Origin: Mesostigma viride | Taxonomy: Eukaryota; Streptophyta; Mesostigmatophyceae; Mesostigmatales; Mesostigmataceae | Reading direction: 5' to 3' | DNA length: 62,000 nucleotides | Assembly: GCA_009746045.1 (NCBI GenBank) | Contig: RPFO01000065.1 | Coordinates: forward strand, 1,461,424-1,523,423 | Part shown: one piece after another, positions 41,190 to 51,774 of the stretch | How the letters are laid out: every line of letters starts with the position of its first letter | Numbering within the stretch: the stretch's first letter is position 1 | Made by a program: the position numbers and the translations under genes | Notes under the pieces: generated by a model | Database searches by the model: none | Told to the model about the DNA's origin: nothing | Seen by the model: only the letters and a program-made list of their open reading frames with translations

Positions 41190-43160
41190 ATACGAGCCAC
41201 GAGGTAGCCATGGCTGACGGCGGAGCTCATAACTTTCACGTTTGAGAACCGAATTTAGCCGTGAATATCACAATCGATGCGTCGATCTTTCTACGACGCA
41301 CATGCTGATATAATTTTCCGAAGCAATTTACGATGAGCAAACGACTCTCGACGCAACGCAGCCTGGCGGCTGCGCTCGGCAATGAAAATACGCCTGCAGC
41401 CTCGGCTGCAGCTTCGCCCACCGGCCCAGACGGCAACGGTGACTCTAGTCGTGCACTGGTGCTCGCCCAGCCTCCCGGGCTCGCCTCGCCATCTGCATCG
41501 CCTGAACCTAAGCGCAGTCGCTCTGCTGAGCCGCCCTGGGAAGAGATCTCCTTTGACGTCAACAGCTCCAGCTACTGGCAACGCAGCCCCGGATTCTTCA
41601 TGGAAGACGTGTTTTTAGGCAATCACGCCTCGCTTCTAGCCGGCTGTGCGTGCACCTCACGTCCCACAACCGCGGCCGCTGGCCTGGTGATGGCAAGCTC
41701 GTCCACCCCGCCGAGGCTCTCCCAATCATTCACCGCATGAGTCGCCCCAAGCTCCAACGCTTCGCCCTCTGCTCCCTTGTTGGACGCTCCGAAACCGCGA
41801 TCTGGACTCCCCCACCGCCCCCCCCACCTTCCCCACCGAAGCCACCATCCGCACCCTCCTTAAGGAAGCTTTCGAGCAGCACGTGAACCCCCTTGCCGCA
41901 GATGTGGCGGCAATTGGAGGCACGCTAGCTGCTGAGCTTCCCACCATCCCCACCGCCACCGCCAACCTCCTCGCCTCCCCCCCCCCCCCCCTCCGCCTCC
42001 ACCGACTCCATCACCGCCCAGCTCCGCGACATCGACCAGCGCCTCAAGGATAATGCAATTGCTATCGAGGTCCTGCAGAACACCGCAGGCCTCACCGCCC
42101 AGGCGGTGAAGGACATTGCCGCCAAGCCAGCGCCTGCTGGCCTGGCCGGCGATGTTCCTCCCATCACGACCTGGGCGGATATGCTTAAGCAACATACCAC
42201 CTCCACCATGCACCTCCGCCGTCGCTGCCCAGCTCCAGCGGCAGACGCTTGACCTCCGCGAGGAGGCCGAGCTCGCCAAGCGCAGCCTCGACGCCATACT
42301 CAAGAACTTCGACATGGAAGAAGGTGAGAATTCCGAGAAGCTTGCACGCGCGTTTGAGAGCAAAATCCTTGCACGCATGGGCCTTCTTGGTGAGATTAAG
42401 CTGACCGCCCACCGCCTCCCCCGCGCGCGGGGTAAGGCAGGGGCGCCTCCGCTTCTTCTCATCTTTGAGAGCCCAGCGGACAAGATTTCGTTTATCAGAC
42501 GCCGCAAGCGGCTCGAGAAGACTCACTTCACCCTTGACGACGACTTGACCCTGGTGCAGCAACAACGGCGACCGGGGAGCTATGGCCGACCTACCTCCAG
42601 CTCCGGCAGACCAAGGCCGGCCAGCCGGTGTACTGGAAGGGGGCGGCCATCTACGTCGGCCACAAGCCCTGGCACGCGACCCCCTCGACCACCGCGGTCC
42701 CAGCGACTCCAGCAGCCCCAGCCTAGGGGAATACAGCAGCATTAGTGTAGAATAGTTAGACAGTGAGTGGCCTTGTCACATGCCCGCCTACTACAGGCAC
42801 TATACCAGCTGAGGCCTAGCATTTTTAGTCATGTACATGTGTGCCTATGATGAGCCACCCTCCAGATGATGCCTAGCTTTATTTTATTACGCAGTGCCCA
42901 TGCAGAAAGCTGCTCTCTGCTGAGATGCCATGCCCTAGCTCTTGTATAGCCATAATGATCTTCCCCCACATGACATGCTCCCCCTTAGCTGGGCATAGCG
43001 TGATAGATCATGAGGGTGCAGGTGCCCTGGTGCACCTAGAGCAAGGGTAGCTTACATTCCCACCCTTGCATGAAGTAGCCTAGAATGTATCATAGGCCAT
43101 ATGCCCCTTCTCAAGGGCTATGTGCTACATATACTCCCAACGGAGTTATGTTCCCCTTGC
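41190..43160 (+). mobile_element. ORF1-only LINE, copy 1
   Basis: The 5' start GAGCCACGAGGTAGCCATGG is shared with the copy at 57,825. It is followed by ORF1 (41,333-42,725), a roughly 430-base 3' UTR and the terminal ACTCCCAACGGAGTTATGTT near 43,150. No reverse-transcriptase sequence lies between ORF1 and the 3' end. A tail is missing. Confidence 0.8.
41333..42725 (+). pseudogene. LINE ORF1 (L1 ORF1-like), frameshifted
   Basis: Begins MSKRLSTQRSLAAALGNENT as in the 57,972 copy. The frame shifts near 41,650 and again near 41,900 and 42,200. Recognisable blocks: SPEPKRSRSAEP, the coiled-coil LQRQTLDLREEAELAKRSLD, then KISFIRRRKRLE and LDDDLTLVQQQRR, and finally PVYWKGAAIYVG in another frame. 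The order (disordered N-terminus, coiled coil, RNA-binding-like domain, C-terminal domain) is that of L1-type ORF1 proteins, which bind the element RNA. Not functional. Confidence 0.8.
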
Positions 43161-43540
43161 GAAAACTAACATGCCATACAGTGTTTTTTAAAATAAGGTT
43201 TTCGTTACTAGTGGCGCTAGGCCACTTGTGGCGTTTCGAACTATGAATTTAACTTCAGTTTACTCGGCCAATGTGTGGCTTTAAGCCAATTAAAATTGGG
43301 CTTGGCACGGCCACGTGTGGCGGGCTGGCTTTTTGGTGCAGCAAATGACCCTGCCGGCAGCGGGGTCCGATTACAATTCGTTCAAGTGGCCCGCCGGAGC
43401 GGCTGTACAATTTTTCCCAGTGAGCGCGCTGCCAAGTGTACTTGTGGGCAAATTTTTAGGTGCCCCGTCACTTCGAGGTACTAAAAATTAGGCTACGGTA
43501 CGAATTCAGCGAATTTCAGCGAATTTTCAGTCGAACCAAA
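43161..43540. other. No gene seen
   Basis: Short unique stretch between the LINE and the tandem repeats. Confidence 0.35.
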
Positions 43541-43732
43541 GGAAGTGACGCCAACTACCAAAAAGTTTCCGTTACGAATTTTCAGCCCAACACTCGCGCA
43601 AAATGAAGTGACGGCAACTACCAAAAAGTTTCCGTTACGAATTTTCACTCCCACACGTTTGCACAAAAGGAAGTGACGGCAACTACCAAAAAGTTTCCGT
43701 TACGAATTTTCAGTCCCACACTTCGCGCAAAT
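43541..43732. repeat. 63-65-bp tandem repeat, three units
   Basis: Units start at about 43,542, 43,605 and 43,670 with GAAGTGACGGCAACTACCAA and AAAGTTTCCGTTACGAATTT. Confidence 0.93.
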
Positions 43733-44035
43733 TTTAGTAGGGCTGCACGCAAGCTACCTTTCAAAATTTTGCGCTAGTATGGAACGCATTTAATTCGTCT
43801 GGAGGAACGCTGCCCGCCAACTACCCCCGTTCAGAAAGTTCCGCCGAAATTTACCCGAGATTTGGAAATCTGAACGTCCGCGCAAATTTTAGTAGGGCTG
43901 CACGCAAGCTACCTTTCAAAATTTTGCGCAAGTATGGAACGCAATTCATTCGTCCGGAGGAATGCTGCTCGTCAACTGCCCCCGTTCAGAAAGTTGCGCC
44001 GAACTTTACTTGAGATTTGGAAATCTGAACGTGCG
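43726..44035. repeat. 155-bp direct repeat, two units
   Basis: CGCAAATTTTAGTAGGGCTG recurs at 43,726 and 43,881, followed in both by CACGCAAGCTACC and GTTCAGAAAGTT. It abuts the 63-bp repeat. Confidence 0.93.
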
Positions 44036-44399
44036 GTTGGAGTTTCGCGGGGAAACCCAAGTTCCCAAGTAATTCACCAATGACGCGCTTCGAACACTTG
44101 TCCGCTAAAACCTAAGCAGCCGCTCCGGCTGGCCACTTAAACGAAACTTGATCGGGCAGCGCGGCGCGGCGCCGTACTGGCTGTACACAAGGCGGGCGAG
44201 CGTCTCCGTCTCGATCAGGCATCGGCGCCGGGCGTACTTGGTAAATTAACAACAACGATTACTAGTGCCGAAAGTCGAAACACATTAGTCAATGCAGTAT
44301 GGCTGGCGAGTGACTTAATAACTGAGGCGCCAGCCGCCAGGCCGCCAGCCAGCTGAAGCCTGAAAAGTGAAAATGCACACAAGCTGCAGTCTGCACAGC

Positions 44400-46350
44400 G
44401 CACTCTGGTCTTGGCTGGCCGCGAAACCGAACTAATCTAACTCTAAGCTAATCTAATCTAGAAAACCCTACCTATTCTACTCAGCAAAGCGCCCCCTCCG
44501 CTTGGGGGGAGGGGGCTTGCCCACAGGGGCGGGCGTATGAGCCTGGACAATGGTCTTCCACCTCCTCTTGTCCTGGCAGCATAGCAGTCCAAGCAAGAGA
44601 GAGGGAGTGAATGCGATTTTCAAACTGCGCTGGGACCCGGCTAGGTCAGCCATCAACTGCTGTGGGTAGGTCATGCATGACATGTTTGCCTACCTTCTTA
44701 GGAATGTCCTTAGGGCCAGGCCAGGTCAGGATATGCCTACTGGCTGGCCAAGCCGCTGTGGGCTGGCCAGACCGAGGGCGGTGTCTACCTGGCTGGTGCG
44801 AGCAAGCAAGATGTCCTACGAATGCTATCCTACGCTGTCTAATCTCGTCCGAAATGCGAGGCATGCCCTGGTACAAAGATTCTACTAAGATGCCTATGCG
44901 TGGAAAACCCGACATTCAGGGCCTGACGGAGCATCCTGGTTACCGTGCCGTTTAGCTTGGCCGCCAGCGTGTCCGTGAGCGTCCATGCCTCGGCGCCATA
45001 CGTGAGCACCGTGAGGACCAGGACCTTGAGGAGCATGCGCTTGCGGTGCTCGCCGAGGACCTTCGAGTGCCAGTAGGTTTTCAGCGAACGATGCCGAGCC
45101 CAGGCCAGGCCGATGCGGGTGTCCACATCGGCAGCGCGGTGTCAGGAAGCATGCTTCCCAGCAGTTTAAAGCGATCACGAAACGGGACCTCCGTCCCGTC
45201 TAGCAGCCGTGGTAGCGGCGGGCTACTGGAAGCCCCAATCACCATAGCCTCAGTTTTGACACTAATCTCCAACCCCACCGCCCGCACCTCCAAGCCATGA
45301 GACAGTCCAGCCAGGTCTGAATGTGCTCGGGGCGCGCGATGAGGGTGGTGTCGTCCGCATAAATCAAGTCGGCCAGGCGGTAACCAGGTTTAACCCCGCC
45401 GTGCGCGCTCAGTGTCGTTAAGGATGTCCAAGCCAGGCTCGAACCCCGAGCAGTAAAGCGCGCACGTGCCCGGCGCATGACGTGATCCACGACAATAATG
45501 AACAGATATGGGGACAGGACACAACCTTGCCACACCCCGTGGTGAAGGGGGAATGGTGGGGTGGTGCCTTCCGCAGTCCGCACTACTGCCTGTGAGCCCT
45601 CATACAGTCGGCGAATGGCAGCAATAAACGCAGGTGGCACTCGATCCAGAGCTAGGATGGCCCAAAGAGCCTCCCAGAGGACCGTGTCAAAGGCCTTCTT
45701 GATATAGTCAACAAAAATGAAGACCAGCGGCAAACTGTCAGGGGGAAGGCGACGCACCTCCTCCATCAACCGGCGCGCGACAAACACAGCCATGACAGTG
45801 TTACGACCACGACGGAAAGCCATCTGAGACTCACCCAGGTGTGGGTCCAGCGCGGCGCGGAGCCTGTGCAGCATCATGCGCATGAAGACCTTCAGCGCGG
45901 CGCTCTGGAGGCAGACACCACGGTAGTTACCGGGGTCAGCAGCAGAGCCCTTCTTGTACAGCATGGTCAACGCGGATGGCCGTCTGCCACTCAGCAGGCG
46001 GAGGCTCGTCAGAGAGCAGGACCGACGGTTGCAGAACGCTAGCAGAAGATCCCTAACCGCCGGATCAGGGGTCTTCAAGCATGCAGCTCAGCAGAAAGGT
46101 GGTCGGCACCGACCGCCGCATCGTACCGCAGGCGAGCAAGGGCGCCGTCCAGTTCCTTCAACGTGAAGGGGGGGACGACGTCGTCGGTGGCAAGGCAGCC
46201 CTCCTGCAAGGCGGGGACTTGGTAGTCCGCGGCCAGCCGAGGAGGGTGGCGCAGGCGGCGGCGGGGGTCCGGCAACACCGAAACGGGCAGCCGTCTCGGG
46301 GTGAAGCGGCGGGGGGGGGGCGCGAGCCCCACCTGTCAAGGAAACATTGT
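44400..46350 (-). mobile_element. Non-LTR retrotransposon (LINE), 5'-truncated
   Basis: A minus-strand copy with the reverse-transcriptase ORF and a 3' region (GTAGAATAGGTAGGGTTTTC). The same 3' end occurs inverted at 47.15-47.47 kb. The 5' side meets an oppositely oriented LINE end at 46,352. Confidence 0.85.
44477..46332 (-). pseudogene. Reverse transcriptase of a LINE, frameshifted
   Basis: From 46,330 down: a pre-RT segment FTLKELDGALARLRYDAAVG; the RT domain with NYRGVCLQ, QMAFRRGRNT, motif A FVDYIKKAFDT, motif B' GVWQGCVLSPYLF and catalytic YADD near 45,350-45,363. The frame then shifts near 45,285 to AVGLEISVKTEAMV, shifts again to the YGAEAWTL connection domain, and ends MLRQALNV ... 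KRRGRFAE at 44,477. RT copies LINE RNA at a nicked target. The YADD is intact, but at least three frameshifts make this copy dead. Motif B' has Trp where Arg or Lys is usual (GxRQG). Confidence 0.88.
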
Positions 46351-46354
46351 GGGC

Positions 46355-46615
46355 CTCTGCTGAGATGCCATGCCCTAGCTCTTGTATAGCCATGATGATC
46401 TTCCCCCACATGACATACTCCCCCTTAGCTGGGCATAGTGTGAACATCATGAGGGTGCAGGTGCCCTGGTGCTCCTAGAGCAAGTGTCGTTTACATTCCC
46501 ACCCTTGCAGGAAGTAGCTTAGAATGTATCATAGGCCATAATATTGCCCCTTCTCAAGGGCTATGTGCTACATATACTCCCAACGGAGTTATGTTCCTAA
46601 TTAATTAATTAATTA
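46355..46615 (+). mobile_element. LINE 3' UTR with hairpin and (TTAA)n tail
   Basis: Matches 42.9-43.15 kb (TGAGATGCCATGCCCTAGCT onwards) and ends ACTCCCAACGGAGTTATGTT, then CCTAATTAATTAATTAATTA. Confidence 0.85.
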
Positions 46616-46739
46616 ATTGAATTGTCTAGGCGGGCGCACTTGGCCATACTCATACTCCACGCCCGGACAGATGGGGTGTTTTGAAACCGGCCGATGAATA
46701 ATTATCATATGAAGCCAATAAACAAGCGTCTTCTTTGAT

Positions 46740-47095
46740 TGATGCCAATATCCATATTGCATGGAAAGCAAACCTAGGCTTTAGCACTTTAGCACTTGAC
46801 CTGTTTACACTGTTTCTTTGATCAATGCCATGTGCTCTTGGTGCAAATGTGGAAAGCAAACCTAGGTCTGCCTATGATGTTCTTTAATTGATGAATGCCA
46901 CACTTGCCACACATGACAGTTGATGCATGGTTAGCACATTTTATAAATTGACCTGTTTACACTGTTTCTGTGATCAATGCCATGTGCACTTGATGCACTT
47001 GTGGAAAGCAAACCTAGGTCTGCCTATGATGTTCTTTGATGAATGCCACACTTATAACATTGGTGAGATTGACCTGTTTATTAAGTGAGACAATT
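46740..47095. repeat. 152-bp direct repeat, two and a part units
   Basis: ACCTGTTTACACTGTTTCT at 46,799 and 46,951 (period 152), with shared GGAAAGCAAACCTAGGTCTG and GATGTTCTTT blocks; a partial unit begins about 47,070. Confidence 0.85.
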
Positions 47096-47146
47096 AAACT
47101 GATCAGTTACTGATTTAACGTATATATCACTTGAGGGTTTACCCAC

Positions 47147-47478
47147 AGCAGTTGATGGCTGACCTAGTGGTCCCAGCGCAGTTTGAAAATCGCATTCACT
47201 CCCTCTCTCTTGCTTGGACTGCTATGCAGGACAAGAGGAGGTGGTAGACCATTGTCCAGGCTCATACGCCCGCCCCTGTGGGCAAGCCCGGCCCTCCCCC
47301 CAAGCGGAAGGGGCGCTTTGCTGAGTAGAATAGGTAGGGTTTTCTAGATTAGATTATAGCTTAGAGTTAGATTAGTTCGGTTTCGCGGCTTTGTCCCCCC
47401 CTCCATCCATCCACGGGAATATGTGCTACATGATCTCCCAACGGAGTCATGTTATAATGTAATTTAATTTAATTTAAT
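47147..47478 (+). mobile_element. LINE 3' end, inverted relative to the 44.4-kb element
   Basis: Repeats the last codons of the 44.4-46.3 kb element (AAGCGGAAGGGGCGCTTTGC, TGAGTAG) and its 3' UTR. It ends ATCTCCCAACGGAGTCATGT, then a TATAATGTAATTTAATTTAA tail. Confidence 0.85.
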
Positions 47479-50220
47479 CAAGGGTTTAATATATTAAGTG
47501 ATACAACTCTATTCTTGGACGGATATAGATAGTTGTATCACTCCTTGATATTCAGTGTCAAGCTGATATACTCCTTAATATAGCTGTCTCACTAGATATT
47601 TTAGCTTATCAATAATACTCAGTGAGACGGCAACTATACCTGGACTCATGGCAGTAAATTGTTCTTTGATCAATGCCATGTGCACTTATAGAGCATGGAA
47701 AGCAACTTTACCACGACCTGACTATCTTCATTAAATTGTAATGGATCCATGCGATGCAGGAATGGATCATGTGATGCATGAAACAATTCTTTTCCCATTA
47801 AATAAAACACGGGAGATGAAAAAGGAACTAGACTATAAAGTGAATTCCCACAAAAGGCTAGCTGCAATGGAGCAGCTAGCTCCACCTTGTACATTGAAAT
47901 CAATCATCTTATTGGATAAACAATTACCTCACAAATGATAAACAATTGTGGTAAAACAAGCGGCAAGAATAAAGCTAGCTAACACATGGCAATGTAGGGC
48001 TAGAAAGCGTACATCACAAAAAGGGAGCCCTGCATGGCCTACCACGATGCCAACAAGGAAGCATGCAAGGGTGGGCTGAAGTATGGATCACAATTAACTC
48101 CCGTTCTCGCGCCGTTTTCGTGGTACCAGTTGAAGTCCTACCACTCTAACGGACTGAGTTTGTGCGCCTACCAGGCGCCGCGCCAATAATAATTTAACGG
48201 TCAAACCTGGGGGGATCGAAAGATCTAGACGTCAGCTTTCCGTAGAGCACTTCAGACCGTACTTTGGACACCTGGCCAGGGAGATATGCTTGAGCAAAGT
48301 TAGGGGGGTACCAAGGTCCAACGGGACCAACGTACATGCAGGAAAAATATTGACACGCACGGCTATGGCGGTGCAAAGAACTGACTGGTATACGAGAGAA
48401 TGGCTTGACGTATTGGACTCAAATTTTGTAGGCATGATCATCCTTAGATCCTAAAAATTGAATATCCCTAGCCATGGAAGGTTCGGAGATGCGTAGATGG
48501 GTCTCGGGGTGCTGGTCGGCGCAGCAAATGACGTTAGCGGCCAGGCAGTGATGGTGCGAGTGCTGCATGTTGCTAGGCCGAATTTTCCCAGACATCTGCG
48601 CATCGATCAATTTAGTACGTTGTTCCCAACAAGATTTATTAGCATTGGCAGCCAGTAAAGGCTCGAGGCTACGTCCATTACTCTGGCGTGCTGGCTCGCG
48701 CAAGAAAGGTAATCTGCTGTACCGACCTGGTACGTTCTAGCCTCCAAGCGTGTTCTATTAGCCGTATATAGTTGTATTATCGTTTAAAGCTATTATCAGA
48801 GTTATTACCGAGGGGTTGTGATTGTCTTTTTGTTGTTTTGCTGCCTCTACGCATCGGCTTGTCATGGTTGGGGAATACCATCAGGTCAAGCAGACTTTGG
48901 ACCATGTTTGGTCACCGTTAGCTGATGGTGCAACGGAAATAGCGAGGTAACGATTGTTATCGGTCACTAATATGGTAACGTTGATTACCCAATGCTTTTC
49001 CTTGGTCAAGCACCCGAGACAAGTTCTTTTCTGACCAGTGTTAGGCGTGGCTTCTTGTTTTGCTGGCCAACGCCCACCTTCTTGTTTTGCATCCATTGCA
49101 TGTGAAAATCGTGGAGATACCCATAACCCGTTTGCATGGGAGCATTATACCAACTTATTCCTATTGTTTTATTCATTGTTTCCAAGAACATAGAGGTGTT
49201 TTGTCGTTCATTGGGTGTGTTAGTGATGTAGCTCCTTGCCACCCTTTGTACGCGCGCTTTCAGTTTAGGCCTTGATATGAGCCTTACACCTATTGTATAG
49301 CATGAGCTTGTGTCTTATATGCTGGACATGGTGTTGGCATTGCTTTTGTGGCCATCTAGTTGTTGTTTTGTGCCACTTTGGGATAGGAAACCTATACGGC
49401 AGAACTAGCAACCGTCCCAAAACAGCTTGCACCGTTATAACGGTCTGAGCTATTTTGGGCTGTTTGCTAGCTAGTTCTGTGATGCATTTCATGCTGTGAA
49501 TGCATTGATGGCATGCCTGTGATCCTAATAAACTGCCTTTAAAAGGCCAGGGCCACCTGATTTGTGTAAATGGTCTATAATGCATTATATATGTCTCCAA
49601 CCCCATGTGCACCGTACCCCCCTGGGGGGGGTGCTATTTATAGCATGCATGGGGCATGGATATGTGACCAACCACATTACCCCAACTTTATCCTTTCCCC
49701 TATAAAAAGCGAGCTTCGTGACCGTTGGTTGCAAAATTAGGTAGAAAATCGTGGTACAAAAATCAGCCATTAGGGGATACTCGGAGGTTGACGGAAGAAT
49801 CGCAGATATCGCAGATACACTACGCGCAAAGCGAGCGAGCGCAGCGAGCACCGTACTAATTCCTATCCGGACCGCAGCGAAGCCAGTAGCCACGGGCCAC
49901 GGGCAACTAGCCACGGGGAAAAAATTTCAGCAACGGAGGGACGAAAGGAATTTCAACGGGCCACAACTCGCACTAGCCAGTAGCCACCGGGCCACTAACA
50001 GTACCGGGCCACGGGCGCCGCGCCGGGCCACGGGCACTGGGCCACTGGCACCGGGCCACGGGAATTTAGACTCTGCGCAGCCGGGCTTGAATACAGTAGG
50101 ATTCTCCATTAGTTGTGGAGTCGAAAATAGTTGGGGGCTTGGCCCCCGCCGGGTCTACTTGTTCAACATAAAATCATGCTTGGTTCCAAGGGTGGGCCAG
50201 AAAATGTTTTTAGGCTAGAT
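47479..50220. other. Long stretch without a recognised gene
   Basis: Mostly AT-rich. A minus frame at 48,419-48,703 and a plus frame at 49,751-50,218 (low-complexity GHGQLATG, ATGTGP-type) have no recognisable domain. CACTGGCCAC/GGGCCACGGG short repeats lie at 49.88-50.06 kb. Confidence 0.4.
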
Positions 50221-50289
50221 ACTCTCAGGCGCACAAAGATACCCAAACTCAGTCCGTTCTGGTGGTTCCAGTCCAGACGGTTGAATAGT

Positions 50290-51567
50290 TAAGGGGACTC
50301 AGCTATCGACGGCTCAGCTACGAGTCTACGACGAGGTCAGCACTTGGGTCTCCCACATGCCCTCCCTGCAAGCGTGGCAAACCCTTATAAGTGCGATACC
50401 AGCTGCGTGGCATGCATTGATGACTGCCCCACGCAAGCCAATTATAACCGGCGACTGGGTTAGCTTCTACGCCGACGGAGTCACGCCTGCGTGCAAGGGT
50501 TTAGTCGTGACGGTTCTGCCACATGAGGGGCTCCAACTACAACTGCTGGAAGCTATTTCTGGCCACAATGGGTGTCTGTATCAACTATCCACCTTATATG
50601 CGTACACGCCATCTTCCCAGTGTCACCGCATACGCGTAGTCCCATGGTCTGTGCCAAGATCTTGCATGATCCAGCCGGACCCATTATCCCCAGTTGAGCG
50701 CATTACATGGCTACACGTGGGCAACACACGGCTCGATCTACTACATCTGGACCCGGTTGAATTTGGATGGGATGGGAGGGGGACATCCGAACCAGCAAAT
50801 GTATCTTTGAGTACACCGCAGATTGGGGTTATGATATCTTGTTGCATACGTACCATCAGCCCCATCCGGGCCGAGCCCGCTGGGGAATACATTGGCCGGG
50901 CTACACTTGGGTACGTACGTTAAGATGATTACCCTGGCGGTAGACCACCGGCCCTCTCGTGGACCGCAGGGCCACTGATGTACAACATCTTTTGATGCAT
51001 AGGGCGATAGGGGTCTGCGCTACGCTCCACGAGCGCTTTGGTCATGATGCATCATGCCTGTGCACGCACCCTAGTGAAACCATTGAGCACAGGTTCCTTT
51101 ACTGTAATCTCCCTGGGGTTTGGACGTGGCTCATTAACATCTGGGCCGCATGGACGGCATCGCCACCCACTCTCCCAATTAGCGTGCGTACCATCATTTT
51201 CGGTATTGCTGGCACACCAGGGACCGAGCTTTCAGTTTCCCAAGCAGAATGGATATGGCTACGCATTACTATGCTATACGCGATCTGGACCATACGCAAC
51301 GAGACAGTCTTTAAAGTCCGCGAGGAGTATACCCGCGGCGGCGTAGTCCGGCGCTTTATATACCTATGGACTGCGGCTATGCGCCGCTACTGGCTGTTAG
51401 CTCAGGAACAACACAGGGTGTGGGACCCAGGGCCCAATAACGACAAGCCCAGCCCGCTCCAGCTTTTTCATGATCTACTGGGCCGTAATCAGGTATTCAC
51501 CAGTATGCCTCATGGCGACATTACTCAGGTCCAATGGCTTCCCTGGTCTAATAACGCGCCCTATTAG
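50290..51567 (+). pseudogene. LINE polyprotein C-terminus (zinc-binding RT-tail domain)
   Basis: Two consecutive frames. 50,357-50,923 encodes MPSLQAWQTLISAIPAAWHA ... PLSPVERITWLHVG. 50,959-51,567 encodes HRAIGVCATLHERFGHDASC with the zf-RVT pattern C-x-CTHPSETIEHRFLYC, then LPGVWTWL, WLRITMLYAIWTIRNETVFK and RRYWLLAQEQHRVWDPGPNN. The Cys/His motif plus Trp-rich tail is typical of the region after RT/RNase H in plant-type LINEs. A related fragment lies at 34.8-35.15 kb. The upstream RT is absent, so it is a 5'-truncated copy. Confidence 0.72.
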
Positions 51568-51774
51568 CCTTTCACCTGTCACCGCCACACGTGTGTGTGC
51601 CCACCTTCATTAGGATTCGCTGATACTCATTTCCCCTCTCACCTCTTTGGTCCGTAATTGGCTAATAAAATATACCCATTTCCCCGAAAATAAATAATTG
51701 TATGGACCCGGACCATGGATGTTGTGTGCAACAACTGTGCAACACAATTCACTATGAGTTGCCCTAAAATGTCA

